The translations under genes were made by a program, and so were the position numbers. A DNA stretch of 53,068 bases. It comes from Saprospiraceae bacterium. GTDB taxonomy: Bacteria; Bacteroidota; Bacteroidia; Chitinophagales; Saprospiraceae. Each line of letters starts with the position of its first letter. The first letter of the stretch is position 1. Under the pieces are notes generated by a model. The model was not told the origin of the DNA and ran no database searches. It was given only the letters and a program-made list of their open reading frames with translations. The stretch spans positions 1 through 53,068 of the forward strand of contig JADZFD010000014.1 of NCBI GenBank assembly GCA_020850225.1, read 5' to 3'. Shown here in pieces: positions 34,583 through 41,503 of this stretch.

Positions 34583-35071
34583 TCAGTATAAAATGGTTTT
34601 TATCATGGATTTAACTTCATTTTCAGTATAAGGTCTTTTGTTGCTGGTAATAAAGTCGATCTCCTGATCTCCAATTATCTTAATAGCATAAAAATCATAT
34701 GACAAACTACCATCGGGTGAATAAATCTCATAAATGAACCCTTCGTTATATTCCTCTACTATTTTTTTGAAATTCGGATAGAAGGACACTTCCTCTTTTT
34801 TAAACTGCTTGATTCGTTGAATATTGCGGGTTTGTGCCGTTGACATAAAAATCATAACATCATAAGCATTGCCATCTGATATTTTTAAGTCTACCGTCTT
34901 ACCTCCTCCTACTTTTGAAACCTGAACATCAGCAGGAGCAAATATCGTAATTGGAATTCCGTATTTCATCAAATCCATTCCTTCCTTTTTACTTCCGGAA
35001 TCATTGCAGGATGTAAAAAAAATGACACCTGCCATTACAATGAAACCCATAATATACCTGACAACCTTCAT
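34583..35071 (-). CDS. Predicted lipoprotein of unknown function
   Basis: From M9 of the longer frame (base 35071) the product has 162 residues, with the signal MKVVRYIMGFIVMAGVIFF and a lipobox F-T-S-C (C22) followed by N-D. The start at 35095 would place eight residues before an otherwise normal lipoprotein signal, so the inner ATG is preferred. The mature part is a compact alpha/beta sequence with IPITIFAPADVQVSK and VDLKISDGNAYDVMIFMS; I do not recognise a family. It converges with the NlpC/P60 gene. Confidence 0.65.
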   Translation of the reverse strand: MKVVRYIMGFIVMAGVIFFTSCNDSGSKKEGMDLMKYGIPITIFAPADVQVSKVGGGKTVDLKISDGNAYDVMIFMSTAQTRNIQRIKQFKKEEVSFYPNFKKIVEEYNEGFIYEIYSPDGSLSYDFYAIKIIGDQEIDFITSNKRPYTENEVKSMIKTILY

Positions 35072-35328
35072 ACTTTCCCTCAATTTTATATGCAAAGCTA
35101 ATCATTTAAATGTTAAAATTCTGGTAATTCTCTTCTCACAGTCTTATTTTTATACTAAAATTCATGTAAACAAATCAATATTTTCAGCATTAATCAAACG
35201 ATTTGTTTTAATATATTATTATTACAAAGCTGATTTTCAATATTATATGTAATACTATTTATCATATTACTATTTATTATATATTATTATCGCATTAATT
35301 TGTATTTTTTAGCGATAAAATCTCATTC

Positions 35329-35336
35329 TATCTTTG
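35329..35336 (+). promoter_or_regulatory. -7 element of the candidate small RNA
   Basis: TATCTTTG is an exact TAnnTTTG match placed so that transcription would begin at about 35341-35344, where base composition changes to less AT-rich. A TTTG -33 element at ideal spacing is not present; a TTAG lies 16 bases upstream. Confidence 0.55.
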
Positions 35337-35340
35337 TATT

Positions 35341-35500
35341 GTCAAACGGAGATAAAAAGTTATTTACGGACAATTATTAAGATTGAGTTTTGAGTTAAAT
35401 ATTTGTCATACGGGGTGAGAGCCGTTATGACGCGTGAGTTTTGGATATGTTTATGGGATTATAATTTGTAAATGGTCGCTGGGGGGCGACCATTTTTTTT
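35341..35500 (+). ncRNA. Candidate free-standing structured RNA, about 155-160 nt
   Basis: Downstream of a TATCTTTG promoter element, the sequence has a first arm GACAA paired with TTGTC around 35370-35407. A strong hairpin GTCATA-CGG / CCG-T-TATGAC (35405-35431) has loop GGTGAGAG. A final intrinsic terminator (35470-35495) is followed by T-run. The first two helices share the GTC bases and would be alternative structures. The only stop-free stretches are short and no gene follows the terminator, so a riboswitch leader is unlikely. I compared it by eye with tmRNA, SRP RNA and 6S RNA hallmarks and could not assign it. Confidence 0.6.
35470..35500 (+). terminator. Terminator of the candidate small RNA
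   Basis: AAATGGTCGC (35470-35479) pairs with GCGACCATTT (35486-35495) around TGGGGG, followed by an eight-base T run (35493-35500). Confidence 0.9.
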
Positions 35501-35578
35501 GTCCATACCCAATCAACGGATATACACCCTATTGTCCTAATACACTTTGAATATGCGGAAATCCTGATATGTGCAGGA

Positions 35579-36118
35579 TTATTTTTTACCTTTCTTTTTA
35601 AAGATATTTTTAAAGAATTTCTTAGTTTTGGATTCTCTTTCTACAAACACATAGCGCATACTTAGTCCGGAAGTGCTATAAAACCTACGGTACGTATTCT
35701 GCCCAAAATGAACCAGCGGTACATAATCTGCAGCGATAGTCAACTTTCCTAATGTCACTTCAGCTCCCAGATTAAAAGCTATACCTGAAAATGCATCCGG
35801 TTGTGTAACCACATCCGTTTGTGGTTGAGTTTGCAACAGATTTTCATGACTTTTATAATAGTATCCCCCACCAATAAAGAAATTAAACCTTTTTGTTATC
35901 AGTGGATAATGTTGATTGGCAGTCAACAGCAGCAATTTGTTTCCAGCAAAAGTACCCGGTTGATAAGTAAGGTCAATTGTTGACTTGTCAGCAATCCGCT
36001 GTACTGCACTGATACCAAAATCATCCCCTACCCGTATTCCACCTGTAGTATTATATTTTTGACCATTGAGTGTGATAAAAGTCATCAAAGCCAAAAAGCT
36101 CAAAAACAATCTATTCAT
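35579..36118 (-). CDS. Predicted outer-membrane or periplasmic beta-strand protein, function unknown
   Basis: From M18 of the longer frame (base 36118) the product is 179 residues with a clear signal peptide (MNRLFLSFLALMTFITLNGQ). The longer start at 36169 would put 17 unrelated residues before it. The mature part has beta-strand repeats such as GGIRVGDDFGISAVQRI, FNFFIGGGYYYKS and FNLGAEVTLGKLTIAADYVPL, like small outer-membrane barrels. The last 20 residues are strongly basic (KFFKNIFKKKGKK), unusual after a barrel. No family is recognised. Confidence 0.6.
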   Translation of the reverse strand: MNRLFLSFLALMTFITLNGQKYNTTGGIRVGDDFGISAVQRIADKSTIDLTYQPGTFAGNKLLLLTANQHYPLITKRFNFFIGGGYYYKSHENLLQTQPQTDVVTQPDAFSGIAFNLGAEVTLGKLTIAADYVPLVHFGQNTYRRFYSTSGLSMRYVFVERESKTKKFFKNIFKKKGKK

Positions 36119-36388
36119 CCTAAAGTAATTTATAAATATTGATAATTTGCTTAAAATATTAAAACGCATAAAAAATACAAGTAAAATAAACGCTTTTCTA
36201 TAACGTATTAGTTTCGATAAAAGTGGATTATTGTAGCATTTATTTTTTTTTAATAAAATAATACTGTTATTATACTGAACGATCAGATATTCAAATGTAT
36301 ACCAAACCAGTATTAATCCGGAATCAGATAATCTGATTTATATAAAACACAACTACATGATAATAAATATATTTCTGTAAAAATAAAA

Positions 36389-36418
36389 AAAGGCAAGATG
36401 CATCTGCACCATGCCTTT
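36389..36418 (-). terminator. Terminator downstream of hpf
   Basis: AAAGGCA (36389-36395) pairs with TGCCTTT (36412-36418), with a further GATGCATC palindrome inside the loop, and the minus strand continues into a U run. It lies 24 bases after the hpf stop. Confidence 0.7.
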
Positions 36419-36442
36419 AAAATTATTTATATCCTACTTATT

Positions 36443-36745
36443 TTATCTGGCCGCCTGGACCTTATCATTTAATTTTTTTAATTGTCTTTTGATATTTTCA
36501 ATAGCATCATCAAAGGATGCTTCAAAAGTCTTATCTGTACTGGATGCAATCAATGTACTTCCCGGTACATTTAGCTTAAGTTCTATCACCTTATCCTTAA
36601 TCTGCCCTGCATTCTCCAACTTCAGATAAACTGTTGTCTGAATAATCTTGGGATAAAAACGTTCGAGTTTATCCAGCTTATCAATGATGTAATCTTTAAG
36701 TTTTTGATCTGCATTAAACTTAACTGCCTGAAATGTAATTTGCAT
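36443..36745 (-). CDS. hpf: Ribosome hibernation-promoting factor, short form
   Basis: HPF/RaiA proteins bind the 30S decoding region and inactivate ribosomes in slow growth. The 100-residue product covers the beta-alpha-beta-beta-beta-alpha domain: MQITFQAVKFNADQKLKDYI, a basic helix with DKLDKLERFYPKI, a strand VYLKLEN and the last helix FEASFDDAIENIKRQLKKL. There is no C-terminal dimerisation domain, so it is the short type. It follows the tyrosine recombinase by 100 bases, a gene order I know from other Bacteroidota, and has its own terminator. Confidence 0.9.
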   Translation of the reverse strand: MQITFQAVKFNADQKLKDYIIDKLDKLERFYPKIIQTTVYLKLENAGQIKDKVIELKLNVPGSTLIASSTDKTFEASFDDAIENIKRQLKKLNDKVQAAR

Positions 36746-36845
36746 ACTTCAAAATTTTAAATAGTTACTGAATATATTTTAAATTTGTTAATGACATGTT
36801 ATTAAATGTACAAACAACCATAAGTGAAAATTAGTTTTCAAATTT

Positions 36846-37766
36846 TCATTTTTTAGTTTGAGCACCCGGATGAGCTTTACTGTATACATCCTTTAATTTT
36901 TGGATACTGCTATGGGTATACACCTGTGTAGCAGCGAGACTCGCGTGTCCGAGTATCTCCTTGATACCATTCAAATCTGCTCCTCTGTCCAGCATATGTG
37001 TAGCAAATGTATGTCTCAGAACGTGCGGACTTTTCTTACTTAATGTAGTTAATTCACCTAATTGCCGGCTTACTATATCGTGTATAAATCTCGGATAAAC
37101 GGGCTTACCTGTATTGGTCAGCAATAAAACATCATTTGATTTATCTCCCCAATGTGACCTTGATTTCAGGTAATCCTTCATCTGGCTGATTAATGTATCC
37201 GTCAATGGTATGCTTCTGATCTTATTACCTTTACCTGTCACACGTACCTCCTTCCTGTACAAATCAAAATCACTTATCTTCAATCCTATCAGTTCTGCAC
37301 GACGGATACCTGTACTATACAACAATACTAAGATAAAGGTATCCCGTATCAGAATGTAATTGGTAAGACTATCGCTGGTTGTCTGTATAGGTTGTTCCAA
37401 AAGTTTCTCCATATTCATATTCTGTATAGTCACAGGAAGTCTTTTGGGCATCTTCGGTGCTGTAATTTTCAACATAGGATTTTTAGCCATATAACTTCGT
37501 TTGTTCAGCCATTTATAAAATGACCTTAACGCTGATATTTTCCTGTTCACTGAAACGGTGCTTACACCTGCTGAAACCAGACTTACTATCCATGATCTGA
37601 TGTGTATATGTGTAATTTGTGACAAATCATTAACATCATACCCTGATGCACAATAATCTGCCATACCAGTCAAATCAGTTTCGTAGGATACAACAGTGTT
37701 TGCACTGTATTTTTTCTCTACCCTAAGATAATCCAAAAATTGAACTATACGTGTATGAACTGTCAA
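36846..37766 (-). CDS. xerC: Tyrosine recombinase of the XerC/XerD type
   Basis: The 306-residue protein has an N-terminal SAM-like core-binding domain (about 5-90) and a C-terminal catalytic domain. The full set of active-site residues is visible: R155 (TGIRRAEL), K179 (TGKGNK), H248 and R251 (HVLRH), H274 (LGHAS) and the nucleophile Y283 (QVYTHSS). Length and the context next to hpf favour the chromosome-dimer resolvase rather than a phage integrase. XerC versus XerD cannot be decided from one sequence. Confidence 0.85.
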   Translation of the reverse strand: MTVHTRIVQFLDYLRVEKKYSANTVVSYETDLTGMADYCASGYDVNDLSQITHIHIRSWIVSLVSAGVSTVSVNRKISALRSFYKWLNKRSYMAKNPMLKITAPKMPKRLPVTIQNMNMEKLLEQPIQTTSDSLTNYILIRDTFILVLLYSTGIRRAELIGLKISDFDLYRKEVRVTGKGNKIRSIPLTDTLISQMKDYLKSRSHWGDKSNDVLLLTNTGKPVYPRFIHDIVSRQLGELTTLSKKSPHVLRHTFATHMLDRGADLNGIKEILGHASLAATQVYTHSSIQKLKDVYSKAHPGAQTKK

Positions 37767-38034
37767 AACAATAAAATTTTATACAAATTAAATAAATTAA
37801 TAATGTATAAAAAAATAATTTTCAATGTATTTTTAATAATTACGCATAAATAAAGTGATTTCTGTATAGTTTTGTCATGATTTTTGAATAATGAACAAAA
37901 ATATCCTCCTAAACGATGGTTACATGCATTGTGAACCCTGATAATTCCGACGGCAATTGCATGTACTGTTATTCACAATGTTTTTCAGTGGTAAAACAAT
38001 CTTACAAAACGGCAACTATCACAACTCCGTTGTT
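37767..38034. other. Intergenic region between rarA and xerC with an inverted repeat
   Basis: CATTGTGAA (37927-37935) and TTCACAATG (37972-37980) are inverted repeats, the second followed by TTTTT; a second pair, TACATGCA/TGCATGTA, overlaps them (37921-37928 and 37958-37965). An unsupported 49-codon frame covers the same bases. Confidence 0.4.
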
Positions 38035-39312
38035 TCAGTATCCGTATTTACCTTTCCAGATATGATGCAGATAATCCTGTAATTTATGCTCAGCAGTATT
38101 ATTTCCGGGCAGGTAGAAAGCCTTGCTCCTGATACTATCCGGCAGGCACTCCATGTCAGAAGTACCCGGTTGATAATTATGCGCATACTGATACCCGGAA
38201 CCATAACCTAATTCTTTCATCAGTTTGGTAGGAGCATTGCGCAAATGCAGGGGAACAGGAAGTGCACCTTCTTTCCGGACATGTTCAAGCGCTTCATCAA
38301 TAGCACGGTAGGTAGAGTTGCTCTTAGGTGAACATGCCAGATATACGGCTGTCTGAGACATAATAATCCTGCCTTCGGGCATACCAATATGATGGACTGC
38401 CTGAAAGCAGTTATTAGCCATCAGTAAGGCATTCGGGTTAGCAAGACCTATATCTTCAGCAGCGAGAATAATCATTCGCCTGCATATGAACAACGGGTCT
38501 TCGCCACCCTCTATCATGACAGCCAGATAATACACGGTCGCATTAGGGTCAGAAGCTCTCATGGATTTGATAAAAGCCGATATATAGTCGTAATGTTGTT
38601 CTCCTGCTTTATCGTATTTGACGATATTTTCCTGAATAATCTGTGCTACCAGCTGATCTGTTATCACCAATCTACCCGTTTTGGGTGCATGATGTACGAC
38701 CAGCTCCAGTGCATTGTACAACTTTCTGCCATCACCGCCGGAAACAGCAATCAATGCAGCATAGGATTCTACTTCTACTTCAGTCTCTTTAAGAATTTCA
38801 TCATTGGAAAGCGCCTTATCAATCATAGCTACCAGATGTCTTTTTTCGAGGGGTTTCAATACAAAAACCTGGCAACGAGAAAGCAGCGCCGGAATAACTT
38901 CGAATGAAGGATTTTCAGTTGTAGCACCAATCAGGGTTACAATTCCCTTTTCAACAGCACTCAGCAGTGAGTCCTGCTGAGACTTGCTGAAACGATGTAT
39001 TTCATCAATAAACAATACCGGATTGGGACTCGAAAAAAACTGCTGAGATTTGGCCTTATCTATCACATCCCTTATATCTTTAACACCACTATTGATGGCT
39101 GAAAGGCTGAAGAACGGACGGTTTTGAGTAGCAGCGATAATCGAAGCCAAGGTAGTCTTTCCAACACCAGGCGGCCCCCAAAGTATAAACGAAGGCAGCT
39201 TACCAGTACTGATAATTCTTTGCAGAATGGCATCATTTCCTACCAGATGTTCCTGTCCAATATAATCGTTCAGCGATACCGGACGCATGCGTTCAGCTAA
39301 AGGTTTGTTCAT
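38035..39312 (-). CDS. rarA: Replication-associated recombination ATPase RarA (MgsA)
   Basis: RarA is a clamp-loader-like AAA+ ATPase that acts at stalled replication forks. The 425-residue product starts with PLAERMRPVSLNDYIGQEH and has Walker A GPPGVGKTT (46-54), Walker B LFIDEIHRF and sensor 1 GATTENPSFEV. The C-terminal tetramerisation domain contains SDPNATVYYLAVMIEGGEDP, RRMIILAAEDIGLANP and a YGYQYAHNYQ-like ending. Length is within the usual 420-450 residues. It is monocistronic. Confidence 0.94.
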   Translation of the reverse strand: MNKPLAERMRPVSLNDYIGQEHLVGNDAILQRIISTGKLPSFILWGPPGVGKTTLASIIAATQNRPFFSLSAINSGVKDIRDVIDKAKSQQFFSSPNPVLFIDEIHRFSKSQQDSLLSAVEKGIVTLIGATTENPSFEVIPALLSRCQVFVLKPLEKRHLVAMIDKALSNDEILKETEVEVESYAALIAVSGGDGRKLYNALELVVHHAPKTGRLVITDQLVAQIIQENIVKYDKAGEQHYDYISAFIKSMRASDPNATVYYLAVMIEGGEDPLFICRRMIILAAEDIGLANPNALLMANNCFQAVHHIGMPEGRIIMSQTAVYLACSPKSNSTYRAIDEALEHVRKEGALPVPLHLRNAPTKLMKELGYGSGYQYAHNYQPGTSDMECLPDSIRSKAFYLPGNNTAEHKLQDYLHHIWKGKYGY

Positions 39313-39475
39313 ATACTTTGATTTTATATCACAATGTACTTAATACTTTGACTACATCTATAATTATATATACAAAAATCAATACCTGGTAAGTTTTGTT
39401 ACAGAAATATTAATAATAACATCCCTGTCTACATTTTTTTATAATATTTATATGTATAGTACAACCTGAAATGTA

Positions 39476-39483
39476 TAATTTTG
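39476..39483 (+). promoter_or_regulatory. Probable -7 element of the ZIP transporter gene
   Basis: TAATTTTG fits TAnnTTTG and predicts a start near 39490 and a leader of about 48 bases. Confidence 0.4.
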
Positions 39484-39525
39484 TTACAAAATGCATAATG
39501 ATGTAATTTAACACCAATATGTAAA

Positions 39526-39531
39526 AAGGAG
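39526..39531 (+). promoter_or_regulatory. Strong Shine-Dalgarno sequence before the ZIP gene
   Basis: AAGGAG lies six bases before the ATG at 39538. Nearly all other genes in the window lack such a site, as expected for Bacteroidota, so this one stands out and fixes the start. Confidence 0.6.
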
Positions 39532-39537
39532 AAATAT

Positions 39538-40356
39538 ATGTTTGATTCAATTGTACAATGGTTTCAACAAGCCAATCCCATTATGGCAGCACTGGTTGCC
39601 ACTTTGTTTACATGGGGCGTAACAGCATTGGGAGCATCATTCGTATTTTTCTTTAACAATATGAGCAGGGCTGCCCTGGATGGTATGCTGGGATTTACAG
39701 GAGGCATCATGGTTGCTGCCAGTTTCTGGAGCCTGCTGACTCCGGCTATTGAAATGACACCTTACGAGGGTTTTGCCCGTGTATTGCCGGCTGCAGGCGG
39801 TTTTTTAATGGGTGCACTGTTTATATTCAGTATTGACAAATTCTTACCTCACCTGCATATTAATTTTGAACATTCTGAAGGCACCAAAACCACATGGCAA
39901 CGTACCACGCTGATGGCACTTGCCATTACACTGCACAATATCCCTGAAGGATTGGCAATAGGTGTACTCTTCGGCGGTGTTGCTGCCGGAATACCCGAAG
40001 CGAGCATAGCTTCCGCTATTGCTCTGACGATTGGTATTGGTATCCAGAATTTTCCTGAAGGTATCGCCATTTCCATACCACTCAGACGAATGGGAATGAG
40101 TAAAACCAAAAGTTTTATGTACGGTCAGGCATCCGCACTGGTAGAGCCCATTGCCGGAGTTTTAGGTGCTTTTGCAGTTCATTTTTTTACGCCATTACTG
40201 CCCTATGCACTTTCATTTGCAGCAGGCGCTATGATATTTGTGGTAATAGAGGAAGTTATACCTGAAACACAGCAGGATAAACATACCGATCTGGCCACCT
40301 TAGGGTTTATAGGTGGATTTATTGTAATGATGATGCTGGATGTAGGGTTGAGCTGA
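39538..40356 (+). CDS. ZIP-family divalent metal transporter
   Basis: The 272-residue inner-membrane protein imports divalent cations such as zinc. About eight hydrophobic segments are visible. The metal-binding motifs are HNIPEGLA (133-140) in helix IV and NFPEGIA (171-177) in helix V, with EEVIPE near the end of helix VII. A short histidine-containing loop (PHLHINFEH, 104-112) lies between helices III and IV. It is of the ZupT/GufA group. The specific metal cannot be read from the sequence. A strong ribosome-binding site precedes it. Confidence 0.88.
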   Translation: MFDSIVQWFQQANPIMAALVATLFTWGVTALGASFVFFFNNMSRAALDGMLGFTGGIMVAASFWSLLTPAIEMTPYEGFARVLPAAGGFLMGALFIFSIDKFLPHLHINFEHSEGTKTTWQRTTLMALAITLHNIPEGLAIGVLFGGVAAGIPEASIASAIALTIGIGIQNFPEGIAISIPLRRMGMSKTKSFMYGQASALVEPIAGVLGAFAVHFFTPLLPYALSFAAGAMIFVVIEEVIPETQQDKHTDLATLGFIGGFIVMMMLDVGLS

Positions 40357-40506
40357 TTAGATATAAAACACTTCAACTCAACACCCTACCCTATCATTTT
40401 GAGCCGATAAAGAACCTATAATAATGATACTGGATTTTTCTGTATACTTAAAATAATCATAGGTATAAGGTATGGTTTTGTACAGATTTTTCAAAAAAAA
40501 AAATTG

Positions 40507-40622
40507 AAATCCCTACGGGATTATCGTTTTGGCTATAATGGCATAATGGCATTGCATTCTCTGAATGCAATTTACATACTATACTTGTAATTAAAAATTA
40601 CAAGACCATTAGCAATCATCAT
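40507..40622 (+). repeat. Dispersed palindromic repeat, copy 1
   Basis: This 116-base unit matches 45550-45657 with only three substitutions and one eight-base length difference. It contains three inverted repeats in order: AATCCC-tac-GGGATT (40508-40522), ATTGCATTC-tct-GAATGCAAT (40551-40571) and CTTGTAATT-aaa-AATTACAAG (40584-40604). No open frame is credible. Confidence 0.85.
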
Positions 40623-40654
40623 AAATAATACACCGTGTAACATTGATACTAACC

Positions 40655-40720
40655 TCTATCTTCTATCATCTGACATCTATCATTTTACATCTGACATCTC
40701 ACATCTAACATTTTACACCT
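40655..40720. repeat. Degenerate CATCT/ACATCTGAC low-complexity tract
   Basis: About seven imperfect copies of (G)ACATCT(G/A) and ATTTTACA alternate over 66 bases. Such tracts occur between genes in Bacteroidota; no function is known to me. Confidence 0.6.
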
Positions 40721-40741
40721 CAGGAACATAAACCAATGTAT

Positions 40742-41503
40742 CTACTGTCCAACAAGGAACTTTAGAAAGTCTGAATGAAATCCTAGTTTAACCGTTGTTA
40801 CATATCCATTTTTCATGCTCAACTGACGGTCTGATTGCTTGTAAATGACGATATTTTTAGAATTTATTACTTCGAATCTGCTTATTTGAATAAAGTATTC
40901 AGGAAGTTTATCCATCAATTGGGCAAGGGTTAAGTTACAATCAATGGAGGAGTTATCAAGATATACAACCGTCTTACCCTGCCTCTTATCACCCGTTCGT
41001 ATGGATACAATTTCTGAAGGAAGTATATGAACGATTTGTCTTAAGCCCTGTAGGGAAATTGCATGATCTTCATCTCGTTTAATAATTTTGACAGATGTTT
41101 CGCAGGCTTTCTTATTCAGGTAGGTTAAAATTCTAATTTTATGAATAGGCCAATTTTTCCAAAAGGGTTTGGTTAATAATACAATGATTTCATCATTGAG
41201 TTTATTCAGCATCATTTCAGCATCATTAAAATCCCGATAACCTGTTGTAATCACCAGGGGTGGAATATAAATATGCTGATGTTTAAGTTGAGTAATCAAT
41301 TCCAGCGCATTACCTTCGATAATCTTGATATCTAGAAAAATGACATCAGCCTGTGTGGAAGTAATCAATTGAAAAGCTGTACTGATACTATTGGCTTCAC
41401 CAACAACAACCAACTCCCCGGAACTATTCAATTCTTCTACTAAATCTTTACGTATGGCATCCTCATCTTCAATGACTAATGCTCTATATTTGGTCAAGGT
41501 CAT
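40742..41503 (-). CDS. LytTR-family response regulator
   Basis: The 253-residue protein has an N-terminal receiver domain with acidic residues E12, D13 and D15, phospho-acceptor D58 (VIFLDIKI), a threonine in VITTGYR and lysine in LLTKPFW. A C-terminal LytTR DNA-binding domain follows from about residue 150 (LQGLRQIVHILPSEIVSIRTGD to the end). Its start overlaps the end of the histidine kinase gene by 20 bases, so the two are co-expressed and form a pair. The target genes are unknown. Confidence 0.9.
   Translation of the reverse strand: MTLTKYRALVIEDEDAIRKDLVEELNSSGELVVVGEANSISTAFQLITSTQADVIFLDIKIIEGNALELITQLKHQHIYIPPLVITTGYRDFNDAEMMLNKLNDEIIVLLTKPFWKNWPIHKIRILTYLNKKACETSVKIIKRDEDHAISLQGLRQIVHILPSEIVSIRTGDKRQGKTVVYLDNSSIDCNLTLAQLMDKLPEYFIQISRFEVINSKNIVIYKQSDRQLSMKNGYVTTVKLGFHSDFLKFLVGQ

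Larger units (their letters stand above)
35096..35578. other. Intergenic region containing a candidate small RNA gene
   Basis: No protein gene is supported. The first 230 bases are very AT-rich. The stretch 35329-35500 has promoter, structured transcript and terminator features described separately. 35501-35578 shows nothing further. Confidence 0.6.
40357..40741. other. Intergenic region with dispersed repeat and CATCT tract
   Basis: No gene is supported. It contains repeat copy 1 (40507-40622) and a degenerate low-complexity tract (40655-40720). Confidence 0.6.

Noticed and set aside
35341-35500. Riboswitch (for example TPP or SAM) because of the GGTGAGAG loop
   Set aside because: A strong terminator follows and no gene lies downstream on the plus strand; the required conserved cores are absent.
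36846-37766. Phage or integron integrase
   Set aside because: Length, domain order and proximity to hpf fit a chromosomal XerC/D protein, and no phage or cassette genes are nearby.
37921-37980. attachment site or dif-like site near the Xer recombinase gene
   Set aside because: The inverted repeats do not have the 11-6-11 arrangement of a dif site, and no integrated element is next to it.
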